From Saccharothrix syringae (lineage in GTDB: Bacteria > Actinomycetota > Actinomycetes > Mycobacteriales > Pseudonocardiaceae), in the NCBI RefSeq assembly GCF_009498035.1, contig NZ_CP034550.1:4526001-4590000 (forward strand): a stretch of DNA of 64,000 nucleotides, read 5' to 3'. Made by a program: the position numbers and the translations under genes. The notes under the pieces were generated by a model. That model was not told the DNA's origin, ran no database searches, and saw nothing but the letters and a program-made list of their open reading frames with translations. Positions 15,025 through 23,198 of this stretch are shown in pieces; positions within the stretch are counted from its first letter, which is position 1; every line of letters starts with the position of its first letter.

Positions 15025-17470
15025 GGATCAACTCCCCGATCCTCGCCGAGCGCACCGAGCGCACCGCGATCCACGCCGCCACCAGCACCACCAGCACACC
15101 GCCCACGACCGTGGCGCCCAGCAGCGGCACCGGGTCGGGTACCTGCGGACCGGGCGTGAGCCGCGGCGCGGGGTCCAGCCTGGGCACGGTGGCGCCGCTG
15201 CCCAGCGCGCTGGCGGTCGACCCGATCGCCACCGCGGCCGCGGCGAGCGCGCCCAGCTCCAGCAGGTGGCTGCGCAGCAGCGCGGCCGGGCGCAGGCCCA
15301 TGCGGGTGCTGAAGGCGCCGGACACCGCGTTCTGCCGCCGCCGCACCTCCACCGCCAGCAGCAGCGCGATGGCCGCCACCACGGCGAGCACCGCGCCGAT
15401 GGCCGTGACGAACCCGAAGGTCCACTGGATGGTCAGGAACGGCAGGCCCTGCACCGCCTTGGCCTTCTCGACCACGTTGCGGTACGGCACGCCCGCGTCC
15501 GCCAGCGCCCCGGTCAGCTCGCCCAGCGGCAGGTTCGACCACACGTACCAGGAGCCGACGTCGTCCCGGTCGGCGATCCGGTCCACCGGCACGACCCAGC
15601 CGGAGGTGCCGAGCTTGGGGAACGACGGCACGTGCGCGTCCGGGTTGAGCGGCGGCAGTCCGGGCAGGCTGATCTCGCGGCGGGGCGCGTCGCCCACCCG
15701 CAGCGGTCGGGTCAGCAGCGCGGGGTCCACCTCGAACGGGAACGCGCCGTCCCGGAACGTGCGCGGGTCCACCACCAGCGCGGTGCGGTCGTTCTGCTTG
15801 ACGAAGCCGACCAGGGTGGCCCGGCCGCGCAGGGAGTCGGGCAGCTCGGTCAGCCCCGGGTCCACCTGGGCGACGCTGTTCGCGCCGGTGTACATGCCGG
15901 ACTTGACCTCCAGCGCGGTCCGCTGGGACCCGGCGATGGCCGTGCCCACCGCGATGGTGCCGACGGCCAGCACGCCGACCAGCAGCACCCCGGTCACCGG
16001 GCCGGAGGCCGCGGCGAGCCGCCGGATCGCGAGCTGCGCGGCGGGCCGGGACCACAGCGACACCCGGTGCGAGGCGGCCAGCGCCCAGCGCGCCAGCCGG
16101 GCCGTCACCAGCGCCGCGGTGAGCACGACCAGCAGCGGGAACGCCAGCGCGGTCGCGTCGATGCGGGGCAGGTCGCCGATCTTCTCGGTGGTGGCCAGGC
16201 CGCTGTGCCGGACCCGGTCCCACGCCCACACCGCGAGCCCGGCGGTGCCCAGCTCCCACGGCAGGGCGGCCAGCACCCGGCGCACCCGGTCACCGCGCGC
16301 CGCCACCTGGAACAGCCGGTGCGCGCGCAGCGCGGCGGTGACCCCGGTGACCGCCAGGGCCAGCACGACCACCACCAGCACGGCCAGCGCCGCGGTCGTG
16401 GTGGTGCCCGGCGGCAGCGCCACCGACGGCGCGTAGACCGGCAGCAGCAGCCGCGCGACGCCCAGCCCGGCCACGCCGCCCACCACCAGCGGCAGGCCCA
16501 GTTCCAGCACCGCGCGCCCGCCCAGGGCCACCGGGCCGGCACCGCGCACCCACAGCAGGCGCAGCTCCCGGTGCCGCCGCTGCGCCCACTGCGCGGTCAC
16601 CGTCGCGACGCCAGCCAGGCCGATGAGCAGGCTGATCAGGGTCAGGCCCAGGATCGCCGAGCGCACGTTGACCACCGTGCGCGCGGCGTTGTCCACCGGC
16701 AGCACCAGCGGCGAGACCACGCGGCCGAAGTCCTTGAGCGGTGCGATGCGCGCGGTGCCCGCGGTGAGCAGCGCCCGCGCCTCGTCCACGGTGCGCGGTT
16801 CCGCGGCGGGGAAGCGCACCGTGACGTCGGTGGGCCCGCCGACCTCCTCGGGCAGCGCGGCGAAGGACTCGAAGCTGGGCATCCACACCACCGCGGTGGA
16901 CAGCTCGTCGCGGTCGAGCACGTTGGGCACCACGAAGTGGCGCTCCGAGCACCACCACGCGGGCAGCGGGTCGCGCACGTCCTCGTAGATCGCGGTCACC
17001 GGGGGCAGCCGCCCGCCCATGCCGCGCCCGCCCAGGCCGAGGCCGACGGTGTCGGCGATGCTCTTGGGCACCCACAGGCCGTCCTTGGCACCGCCTTCGA
17101 GGACTTTGAGGTGGTCGGTCGCACCGGGCCGGTAGCCGAACTTGGCGTAGGTCTGCGGCCCGCCGAAGTCGGTGCGCCGCTCCCTGGTGTAGGTGCCGAT
17201 CAGCTTCGGGTGGTCCGGCACGGCGCCGTTGATCCCGGTGACCACCGCGGCGATGTCGCGGTGGTTGACAGCGCTCTCCACGGACGGGTGCAGCGCCTCC
17301 GCGCACAGCCGGTCCTGCTGGTAGTCCACCGCGGCGCTGCCGGAAGCCGCCGAGTGCATGACGGCGGCCGCGACGACGAAACCGATCAGCAGCGCGGTGA
17401 CGAGGCTGACCAGGAGGGTCAGCGGGCTCGACAGCGCGGCGCGGGGGGCCGCTCTCCACGGGATCTGCAC
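15017..17470 (-). CDS. FtsX-like ABC transporter permease
   Basis: 817 residues, first gene of the operon. One transmembrane segment near 14-40 is followed by a large extracytoplasmic domain (about 45-250), then groups of helices around 262-285, 310-370 and 430-500, a second extracytoplasmic domain (about 520-660) and a last helix set to the C-terminus, which is the duplicated FtsX/MacB_PCD layout in one chain. The protein begins MQIPWRAAPRAAL at ATG 17470. The upstream region carries repeated CCGGACAAC boxes (17531-17600), a plausible operator. Confidence 0.86.
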   Translation of the reverse strand: MQIPWRAAPRAALSSPLTLLVSLVTALLIGFVVAAAVMHSAASGSAAVDYQQDRLCAEALHPSVESAVNHRDIAAVVTGINGAVPDHPKLIGTYTRERRTDFGGPQTYAKFGYRPGATDHLKVLEGGAKDGLWVPKSIADTVGLGLGGRGMGGRLPPVTAIYEDVRDPLPAWWCSERHFVVPNVLDRDELSTAVVWMPSFESFAALPEEVGGPTDVTVRFPAAEPRTVDEARALLTAGTARIAPLKDFGRVVSPLVLPVDNAARTVVNVRSAILGLTLISLLIGLAGVATVTAQWAQRRHRELRLLWVRGAGPVALGGRAVLELGLPLVVGGVAGLGVARLLLPVYAPSVALPPGTTTTAALAVLVVVVLALAVTGVTAALRAHRLFQVAARGDRVRRVLAALPWELGTAGLAVWAWDRVRHSGLATTEKIGDLPRIDATALAFPLLVVLTAALVTARLARWALAASHRVSLWSRPAAQLAIRRLAAASGPVTGVLLVGVLAVGTIAVGTAIAGSQRTALEVKSGMYTGANSVAQVDPGLTELPDSLRGRATLVGFVKQNDRTALVVDPRTFRDGAFPFEVDPALLTRPLRVGDAPRREISLPGLPPLNPDAHVPSFPKLGTSGWVVPVDRIADRDDVGSWYVWSNLPLGELTGALADAGVPYRNVVEKAKAVQGLPFLTIQWTFGFVTAIGAVLAVVAAIALLLAVEVRRRQNAVSGAFSTRMGLRPAALLRSHLLELGALAAAAVAIGSTASALGSGATVPRLDPAPRLTPGPQVPDPVPLLGATVVGGVLVVLVAAWIAVRSVRSARIGELIRG

Positions 17471-17530
17471 CAGCGGAGGTTAACCGGGGCGTTGGCGGTG
17501 CAGGGGGTGTTCGCGGGACTCGGGGCGGTC

Positions 17531-17600
17531 CCGGACAACGCCGGACAACGCCTGATCACCAGGTGTGTTGTCCGGGTCACGGCACGTTCACCGGACAACG
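17531..17600. promoter_or_regulatory. Cluster of CCGGACAAC boxes upstream of the ABC operon
   Basis: CCGGACAACG occurs at 17531, 17541 and 17591, and its complement GTTGTCCGG at 17567-17575. The 17541 and 17567 copies form a dyad around a second nested dyad, CCTG-ATCAC-CAGG (17551-17563). It sits 60-130 bases upstream of the permease start. No regulator is identified; an operator is the simplest reading. Confidence 0.5.
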
Positions 17601-17666
17601 GTCCGCGTTCCCGGGGCGGGGAGCAGGACGGCGGTGGCGAGACCGGCGCCGTCCTGCCCGCCGAGG

Positions 17667-17855
17667 TCACCTGCCGCGGCCGGTCTTGTCCTGCAGCTGG
17701 TCGATGAGCTGCGACGCCTCGACCTTGGTCAGGCCCTCCGGCACCTCCTCGCCGGCCTCCTGCGCCAGCGTGTGCAGGTAGGACTCCTGCGGCCCGGTCA
17801 TCGGCTCGTCGCCCGTGGTCCAGTCCTCCGGGTCCTTCTCCGGCGTCCGGTTCAC
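17667..17855 (-). CDS. DUF3072 family small protein
   Basis: 62 residues. DPEDWTTGDEPMTGPQESYL followed by LTKVEASQLIDQLQ is the signature of DUF3072, a short soluble protein that is widespread in actinobacteria and has no known function. GTG 17855 is preceded by AAGGGAG eight bases upstream, which fixes the start and excludes longer readings. It is a stand-alone gene between the ABC operon and the divergent chitinase gene. The protein is acidic and predicted cytoplasmic. Confidence 0.87.
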   Translation of the reverse strand: MNRTPEKDPEDWTTGDEPMTGPQESYLHTLAQEAGEEVPEGLTKVEASQLIDQLQDKTGRGR

Positions 17856-17939
17856 GTCGCGTCTCCCTTCGTTCGAACGCGAGTTCGAGGTACCCGCTGC
17901 GCGGACGGCCCAACCCACTCGTCCGTTCCGCCACCCCTG

Positions 17940-17968
17940 TTGACATCCCGGAGATGGTCTAGTCCAAT
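17940..17968 (+). promoter_or_regulatory. Chitinase promoter with DasR-like site (dre)
   Basis: TTGACA at 17940-17945 fits a -35 box. 17953-17968 reads GATGGTCTAGTCCAAT, close to the DasR consensus ACTGGTCTAGACCAGT (core TGGTCTAG-CCA kept). It overlaps the expected -10 region. DasR represses chitin/N-acetylglucosamine genes in Streptomyces and related genera, so repression of the downstream chitinase is inferred. Confidence 0.75.
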
Positions 17969-18004
17969 TTCCCCACCTGGAGGCCGCCACCGCTGGGAGG
18001 GACG

Positions 18005-19516
18005 ATGTCGCGCAGGGTTCTGTTCGCCAGGGTGGCGGCGGTGGCGGCGCTGGTGGTGGGAGCGGCGGTGGTGGGCTTCGCGCCCGCCTACGCCGCCTCG
18101 GTCACCGCGACGTTCGCCAAGACGTCGAGCTGGGACACCGGCTACACCGCGCAGTTCTCGATCCGGAACGAGACGAGCACCGCCGTCTCGGGCTGGCGGT
18201 TGGAGTTCGACCTGCCGTCGGGCACGTCGGTCGGCGCCTACTGGGACGCGTTGCAGACCAACGCGAGCGGGCACTACACGTTCACCAACCGCGACTACAA
18301 CGGCAGCGTCGCGCCGGGCGCCTCGGTGACGTTCGGGTTCAACGCCACGGGTACCGCGAGCCCCGCCAACTGCCGCCTCAACGGCGCGCCGTGCACCGGG
18401 TCGACGACGACCACCACGACCACGACGACGACCACCACCACGACCACCACCACGACGACCACCGGGTCGACGACCACGACCACCACCACGCCACCGGTCG
18501 GCGGGCTGCCCAAGCGCGTCCTGGTCGGCTACCTGCACGCCAGCTTCGCCAACGGCTCCGGCTACATCCGCATGAAGGACGTCTCCGACGACTGGGACAT
18601 CGTCAACCTGTCCTTCGCCGAACCCACCTCCGCCACCTCCGGCGAGCTGCGCTTCGCCCAGTGCCCGGTGGCCGAGTGCCCGAACGTCGAGTCCGAGGCC
18701 GAGTTCATCGCGGGCATCCGGGACAAGCAGGCCAAGGGCAAGAAGGTGCTGATCTCCATCGGCGGCGCCAACGGCCAGGTGCAGCTGACCACCGCGGCCG
18801 CGCGGGACGCGTTCGTGCGCTCGGCGTCGGCGATCATCGACAAGTACGGCCTCGACGGCCTGGACGTCGACTTCGAGGGCCACTCCCTGTCGCTCAACGC
18901 GGGCGACACCGACTTCCGCGCGCCCACCACCCCGGTGATCGTCAACCTGATCCAGGCGCTGAAGACCCTCAAGGCCCGCTACGGCAGCCGGTTCGTGCTC
19001 ACCATGGCGCCGGAGACGTTCTTCGTCCAGGTCGGCTACCAGCACTACGGCGGCGGCAACGGCGCGGACCCGCGCGCGGGCGCGTACCTGCCGGTGATCC
19101 ACGCGATGCGCGACGACCTGACGCTGCTGCACGTCCAGCACTACAACTCGGGCCCGATCACGGGCCTGGACAACCAGTACCACTTCATGGGCGGCCACGA
19201 CTTCCACGTCAGCATGGCGGACATGGTGCTGGCCGGGTTCCCGGTGCGCGGTGACGCGACCAGGTTCTTCCCCGGCCTGCGGCAGGACCAGGTCGCCATC
19301 GGCCTGCCCGCGAGCGTCAACGCGGGCAACGGCTTCACCCAGGTCGCCGAGGTGCACAAGGCGCTGGACTGCCTGATGAAGGGCACCAACTGCGGCACGT
19401 ACAAGCCCAGGGCGGTCTACCCGGACCTGCGCGGGCTGATGACGTGGTCGGTCAACTGGGACCGGTACAACGGGTTCGAGTTCTCCAAGTCCCACCGGGC
19501 CTACCTGCCCCGCTGA
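18005..19516 (+). CDS. Secreted chitinase: CBM2 - Thr linker - GH18
   Basis: 503 residues. Signal peptide 1-34 (APAYA|AS); a family 2-like carbohydrate-binding module at about 35-132 with conserved Trp residues and a terminal Cys; a poly-Thr linker at about 133-162 encoded by ACN repeats (18401-18490); then a GH18 barrel with DGLDVDFEG (acid/base Glu291, Asp287, Asp289). It hydrolyses beta-1,4 N-acetylglucosamine linkages outside the cell. GGGAGGG precedes ATG 18005. The upstream DasR-like box and the downstream hairpin (19533-19563) make it a self-contained transcription unit. Confidence 0.93.
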   Translation: MSRRVLFARVAAVAALVVGAAVVGFAPAYAASVTATFAKTSSWDTGYTAQFSIRNETSTAVSGWRLEFDLPSGTSVGAYWDALQTNASGHYTFTNRDYNGSVAPGASVTFGFNATGTASPANCRLNGAPCTGSTTTTTTTTTTTTTTTTTTTTGSTTTTTTTPPVGGLPKRVLVGYLHASFANGSGYIRMKDVSDDWDIVNLSFAEPTSATSGELRFAQCPVAECPNVESEAEFIAGIRDKQAKGKKVLISIGGANGQVQLTTAAARDAFVRSASAIIDKYGLDGLDVDFEGHSLSLNAGDTDFRAPTTPVIVNLIQALKTLKARYGSRFVLTMAPETFFVQVGYQHYGGGNGADPRAGAYLPVIHAMRDDLTLLHVQHYNSGPITGLDNQYHFMGGHDFHVSMADMVLAGFPVRGDATRFFPGLRQDQVAIGLPASVNAGNGFTQVAEVHKALDCLMKGTNCGTYKPRAVYPDLRGLMTWSVNWDRYNGFEFSKSHRAYLPR

Positions 19517-19532
19517 AACCGCGCCGGACCCG

Positions 19533-19563
19533 CCGGCGCGGCCCCACCCCGGGGCCGCGCCGG
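19533..19563 (+). terminator. Terminator hairpin of the chitinase gene
   Basis: Perfect 13-bp arms CCGGCGCGGCCCC (19533-19545) and its complement (19551-19563) with loop ACCCC, 17 bases after the chitinase stop. Confidence 0.8.
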
Positions 19564-19565
19564 TG

Positions 19566-19640
19566 CCGCAGCGGGCGCGGGAGCGGTTCAACGGGATCGT
19601 GTGGTGGTTGCGCACCGGGTCGGGCCGGCGTGACGTGCCC
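19566..19640 (+). pseudogene. Relic of an IS5-type transposase N-terminus
   Basis: The reading ERFNGIVWWLRTGSGRRDVP matches the conserved N-terminal helix region of IS5-family transposases (compare DGIRWRVRVGAPWRDVP in the element at 34.7 kb). The match ends abruptly and the rest of the frame is not transposase-like. It is part of an 800-base debris region between the chitinase and monooxygenase genes that otherwise lacks an intact gene. Confidence 0.6.
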
Positions 19641-19759
19641 CCCGGTGCGGGCCCTGGTCGGCCCCGTCGATCCCGTGCGCCACAGCCGGCGCGACACCGC
19701 TTCCAGAAGATCTCGCGGCTGCGCGACGAGCTGCCGGCCGGAACCGGGGACGGTGCCTG

Positions 19760-20134
19760 ATGGCTGGTGTGATCGTGTACGAGCCCGACGACGACACGGA
19801 CGTGGGGGGCCTGCCGTGGGCGATCACGTTCGCGGCGACGATCGCCGATCCGCGTGACGGGGAAGAGGTCGGCGCGGAGTGGCGCCGTCACCTGCTCCAC
19901 CCCCGCCGGTACCGCCACCGTCACCGTGTCGGTCTCCCAGGTCTTCGCGGGTTCCCGCGCCCAGGGGATCGGCGGCACCGGGGCGTCGTGCGCGGACCAG
20001 CCCGCGCACTGGTCGGCATACGTGGCGGTGGTCGGCGTCTTCAGCATCGACAGGGCCGACCAGTCGGGCCGGGACTCGGACCCGGTCCGGCGCCACCCGC
20101 AACCGCGGGTTGTCCGCGGCCTGGTCGGGTGTGA
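19760..20134 (+). pseudogene. Hypothetical reading frame, probably decayed
   Basis: The first 45 codons (MAGVIVYEPDDDTDVGG and on) have normal composition and high GC3, but the remainder is Arg/Gly/His-rich and looks frameshifted. From about 19880 to 20090 a different plus frame (PAGTATVTVSVSQVFAGS) and one minus frame both look protein-like, so the strand of the lost gene is not certain. No family is recognised. It sits between two transposase relics, which supports a reading of decayed, rearranged DNA. Confidence 0.35.
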
Positions 20135-20300
20135 GCACGAACGCCGACGGCAACCCGGCGGCGTCGACCGCGGCGTGGGTCCTGCTGCCCGGCCCAGGCG
20201 TTGAACCGCTCCCGCTCCCGCTGCGGCAACGGCCCGCCCGCCGCCACCGGCACACCCGGCCCGATCAACGCCCACTCGGCACCGGCCGGGCCGAACCGCG
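20095..20300 (-). pseudogene. Relic of an IS5-type transposase (minus strand)
   Basis: In one minus frame, about 20290-20190, AEWALIGPGVPVAAGGPLPQ followed by RERFNAW resembles the transposase start. In another, about 20190-20100, THAAVDAAGLPSAFVLTP then DQAADNP resembles the HLAxDxxGLPLxFxLTxGQxxDxP strand near the first catalytic Asp. The two pieces need a frame change and miss everything between and after, so this is a deleted, frameshifted copy. Confidence 0.65.
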
Positions 20301-20360
20301 CCACACCCCTGTCCTGCCGGCCCCACCAGCACACCACCGGCCCCACCCAAACCCGAACCC

Positions 20361-21821
20361 CTAGGGCGCGGTGCGCGGCACCCGCCACCCGCTCAACCCC
20401 CGGTACCGGTGCGCGACCCCGCCGGGCAGCAGGTACTCGGCCAGCACGTTGCCGGTGCGGCGTTGCGGCAGGCCCATGTCGTGCATCAGCTCGTCCGCGC
20501 AGTGGATGTCGTAGGGCCCGAAGTCGTAGCCGCCGGAGCCCGGGAGCACCTGTTCCTGCCAGGCCAGGCGGTCGTCGACGGCCTCCCGCATCAGCGTGGG
20601 GCGCAGCTCGCCGTGGAAGTGCCGGGCGAGCCACTGCGCGCTCAGCTCCACGCCCATGATGTTGTTGAAGACCTGCCGGAACCCCACGAACCCCAGCCGG
20701 TCCACGCCGGGCGGCACGATGCCGCGGTAGAGGCGCAACCGCCCGGCGGGGTCGTGCACCCGCACCGCCGGGTCCAGGAACGGGAAGACCCTGCGGTGGC
20801 CGGTGGCGAACACGACCACGTCCGCGGCCAGCTCCTCGCCCGTGGCCAGCCGCAGCCCCCGGCCGGTGAAGCCCTCGACCGCGCTGACCCGGGCGGACAG
20901 CGTGCCGCGGCGCAGGGCCCGCACGTAGCCGCGCGGCACCACCCCGGCGTGCACCAGGTGGAAGGGGAGCGGGTGGGCCGGCCGCAGCCGCTTCGGCAGC
21001 CGGTAGAACCCCGACGAGATCAGCATGTCCTGGCTGATGAGCCACCACAGGACGCGTTTGGTCCGCGCGCTGAGGCGATCGACCCGGCGGACGCTGTTCG
21101 CGTCGTGGTAGAGGGGCAGGAGCGCTTCGCCGAGCCGGGTGAGCAGTATCCACTTGTAGCCGACCAGGCCGAGCAGGAGCCGTTCGGGGATCATCCAGTT
21201 CACCCGGCGCTGCACCAGCACGGCCGAGGACGCCTCGCGCGCGGCGCGGGTGGCCAGGTCCAGTGCGGACCTGCCGCCGCCCACGACCACCACCCGCCGC
21301 CCGGTGAACGCGCCGGCCCGCACCTCGTTGGAGTGCAGCGCGGTGCCGCGGAACGACTCGCGCCCCGGCAGGTCGGGCACGTTGGCGTGGTGGTGCGCCC
21401 CGCTGGCCACCACGACGTGGTCGAAGGTCTCCCGGCGCACCGGTGCCGCCTCGTCCCCGGCGGGCCGGAACCCGACCGACCAGCCGTGGGCGCCCACCCG
21501 CCCGGGCCCGTCCACCGGCCGCACGGAGACCACCTCCGTGCCGGGGCGGAGGCGGTCCAGCACGCCGAAGGTCCTGGCGTAGTCCTCCAGGTAGAGCTGG
21601 GTCTCCGGGGCACCGGCGAAGTGCAGGCGGTTGGGCAGGTCGGCGAACTCGAACAGGCGCGACGCGGCCTGGTTGGCCAGCCCGTCGTAGCAACCGCCCG
21701 GCGACCAGATCCCGCCGACCCACCGGTACTTGTCGATGACCGTGACGTCGAAGCCGTGCTCCAACAGCACCTTGGCGGTCACGATCCCCGCCGGTCCCGC
21801 CCCGATGACGCACGCCCGCAT
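20361..21821 (-). CDS. Flavin-dependent monooxygenase (FMO/Baeyer-Villiger-like)
   Basis: 486 residues. FAD Rossmann motif VIGAGPAGIVTA (6-17), WVGGIW downstream, an FxGxxxHxxx-type stretch SFRGTALHSNEV, a second NADPH Rossmann motif VVVVGGGRSALDLA and a late VVFATGHRRVFPF together define a class B flavin monooxygenase that oxidises carbonyl or N/S groups with NADPH and O2. ATG 21821 has AGGGGGG upstream; ATG 21848 is possible but lacks a ribosome-binding site. The substrate is unknown, and no biosynthetic cluster is evident nearby. Confidence 0.87.
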   Translation of the reverse strand: MRACVIGAGPAGIVTAKVLLEHGFDVTVIDKYRWVGGIWSPGGCYDGLANQAASRLFEFADLPNRLHFAGAPETQLYLEDYARTFGVLDRLRPGTEVVSVRPVDGPGRVGAHGWSVGFRPAGDEAAPVRRETFDHVVVASGAHHHANVPDLPGRESFRGTALHSNEVRAGAFTGRRVVVVGGGRSALDLATRAAREASSAVLVQRRVNWMIPERLLLGLVGYKWILLTRLGEALLPLYHDANSVRRVDRLSARTKRVLWWLISQDMLISSGFYRLPKRLRPAHPLPFHLVHAGVVPRGYVRALRRGTLSARVSAVEGFTGRGLRLATGEELAADVVVFATGHRRVFPFLDPAVRVHDPAGRLRLYRGIVPPGVDRLGFVGFRQVFNNIMGVELSAQWLARHFHGELRPTLMREAVDDRLAWQEQVLPGSGGYDFGPYDIHCADELMHDMGLPQRRTGNVLAEYLLPGGVAHRYRGLSGWRVPRTAP

Positions 21822-21864
21822 GGCTGCCACCCCCCTGGGGGACAGCATGCCGCACGGGCCCCGA

Positions 21865-22638
21865 CTAGCACCCGATGCGCTTGGTGCCCAGCGCGATGTC
21901 GTCGTACCAGATGTCGTAGGAGCCCCCGTTCGGCTGGTAGAGCTGCCAGCCGATCTTGACCGTGTCGAACCGGGGGAACAGGAAGTCGACCTGGTTGCCG
22001 CCGTGGCTGCGGGTGGACACGGTCAGGTCCGGCGCGGCCGCGCCGTCGAACCACAGCTCGACCCGGTTGTCGGCGGCGTCCATCCGCCACTCGACGCACT
22101 GCCACCGGTCCGCCCGCGAGGGTGCCGACTCGCGCCAGTTCGTCCAGTCACCGGTCGGGCCGCCGTCCGCGCCGACGCCCCACAGGGCCCGGTCGAGGGT
22201 CGGCACGTACTGGCCGCCGAGGGGGCGGACGACCTCCGGGCCGTCGCCGGTGGTCTCCACGAGGGTGTAGTGCGCCCAGTCCGGCTCGGTCGGGAACCCG
22301 GCGACCTTGACCCGCACCCGGCCGTAGAAGCTGTTGCCGGGCGCGGCGAAGCCGTCGACCTTGAGGAACGCCCGGCCGTTGCCCTCGGTCCGCGCGTGCA
22401 GCACCTTCTGGCCGCGGCGGTCGCGCTCGACCTCCAGCGAGCCGTCGCGGGTGTCCACGCCCCACTTCAGGCTGGTGCCCGCGCCCGTGGGCACGCGCTG
22501 GAAGTCCTCGCAGAACAGCAGATCGGCCTTGGCGCACGTGGTGAGCCGCTGGGGCGCCGGGCCGGAGGCCGCGGCGACCGGCAGGGCGACGACCGACAGC
22601 AGGGCGGCGAGGACCGCCGAGGACAACCGCTTCCGCAC
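21865..22638 (-). CDS. Secreted Cip1-like polysaccharide-associated protein
   Basis: 257 residues with a signal peptide of about 25 residues. From LTTCAKADLLFCEDFQ onward the sequence (SFYGRVRVKVAG, GGQYVPTLDRALWGVGADGG, RWQCVEWRMDA, a terminal DIWYDDIALG) resembles the jelly-roll of Cip1, a cellulose-induced fungal protein with bacterial homologues for which glucuronan-lyase-type activity has been proposed. GTG 22638 follows AAGGAG. A CebR-like box lies about 50-60 bases upstream, consistent with induction by cello-oligosaccharides. The family assignment is from memory of conserved blocks and should be checked. Confidence 0.72.
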   Translation of the reverse strand: MRKRLSSAVLAALLSVVALPVAAASGPAPQRLTTCAKADLLFCEDFQRVPTGAGTSLKWGVDTRDGSLEVERDRRGQKVLHARTEGNGRAFLKVDGFAAPGNSFYGRVRVKVAGFPTEPDWAHYTLVETTGDGPEVVRPLGGQYVPTLDRALWGVGADGGPTGDWTNWRESAPSRADRWQCVEWRMDAADNRVELWFDGAAAPDLTVSTRSHGGNQVDFLFPRFDTVKIGWQLYQPNGGSYDIWYDDIALGTKRIGC

Positions 22639-22686
22639 GTCTGGCTCCTTCTGCGCTGAGGGGGCAGGGAAGGAACGTAGCCGTTC

Positions 22687-22700
22687 TGGGAACGCTCCCA
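22687..22700. promoter_or_regulatory. CebR-like operator upstream of the Cip1-like gene
   Basis: TGGGAACGCTCCCA differs by one base from the CebR/CelR box TGGGAGCGCTCCCA. It lies 49 bases upstream of the start of the minus-strand Cip1-like gene, a usual operator position. A perfect copy is found before the xylanase at 32640. Confidence 0.8.
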
Positions 22701-22740
22701 TACCTCCGCGCGGCGCAAAGCTCCTCGGCATCCGGAGGTA

Positions 22741-22783
22741 GTCAAGTTTGTCTAGTCGTGGCTAGGCTCTAGTCAAACTTGAC
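22741..22783. promoter_or_regulatory. Paired GTCAA-N2-TTGAC-type operators before the VOC/PadR genes
   Basis: GTCAAGTTTGTC at 22741-22752 and GTCAAACTTGAC at 22772-22783, each a near-dyad, together form a 10-bp inverted repeat. Their centres are 31 bp apart (three helical turns). They precede the VOC gene by 15 bases; the PadR regulator downstream is the likely ligand. Confidence 0.6.
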
Positions 22784-22797
22784 CAGTGGAGGTTCGC

Positions 22798-23181
22798 ATG
22801 TCCGTGACGCCCTACGTGATGGTCGACAGCGCCCGGCGGTTCGGGGAGTTCGTCCGGGACGCCTTCGGCGCCGAGGTGACCAACGTCGTGCCGCTGCCGA
22901 CCGACCCGGAGCGGGTGGTGCACGCCGAGGCCCGGATCGGGGACGGGGTGCTGTTCTTCGCCGACTCCGGGGCCGACGGCTGCCGGTGCCTGCCCCCGCC
23001 CGCCGAACCGGTGCACGTCCAGCTGTGGGCGACCGTGCCCGACGCCGAGGGGACGTGGGCGCGGGCCGTCGCGGCGGGTGCCCGACCCGCCGTCGAGGTG
23101 ACCGGTCAGGATGACGGCGGCAGGATGGGCGGCTTCGTCGACCCGTTCGGGACGCTGTGGTGGGTGAGCACGCCCGCCTGA
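22798..23181 (+). CDS. VOC superfamily (glyoxalase/bleomycin-resistance-like) protein
   Basis: 127 residues. The N-terminal VTPYVMVDSARRFGEFVRDAFGAE and the C-terminal GRMGGFVDPFGTLWWVST match PhnB-like/VOC proteins, which form paired beta-alpha-beta-beta-beta units. The usual Glu/His metal ligands are only partly evident, so enzyme or binding function is open. ATG 22798 is preceded by GGAGG. It lies directly downstream of the paired operators and upstream of the PadR gene, so it is probably repressed by it. Confidence 0.83.
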   Translation: MSVTPYVMVDSARRFGEFVRDAFGAEVTNVVPLPTDPERVVHAEARIGDGVLFFADSGADGCRCLPPPAEPVHVQLWATVPDAEGTWARAVAAGARPAVEVTGQDDGGRMGGFVDPFGTLWWVSTPA

Positions 23182-23198
23182 CGGGAGGGGTTCGCGGG

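Noticed and set aside
14318..17707. A 1129-codon plus-strand frame across the ABC operon
   Set aside because: Low-complexity His/Gln/Arg composition opposite three well-defined ABC genes with motifs and overlapping stops.
20361..21821. Biosynthetic gene cluster around the monooxygenase
   Set aside because: No PKS, NRPS, terpene or RiPP genes in the window. The monooxygenase, glycosyltransferase and SARP gene are far apart and in separate units.
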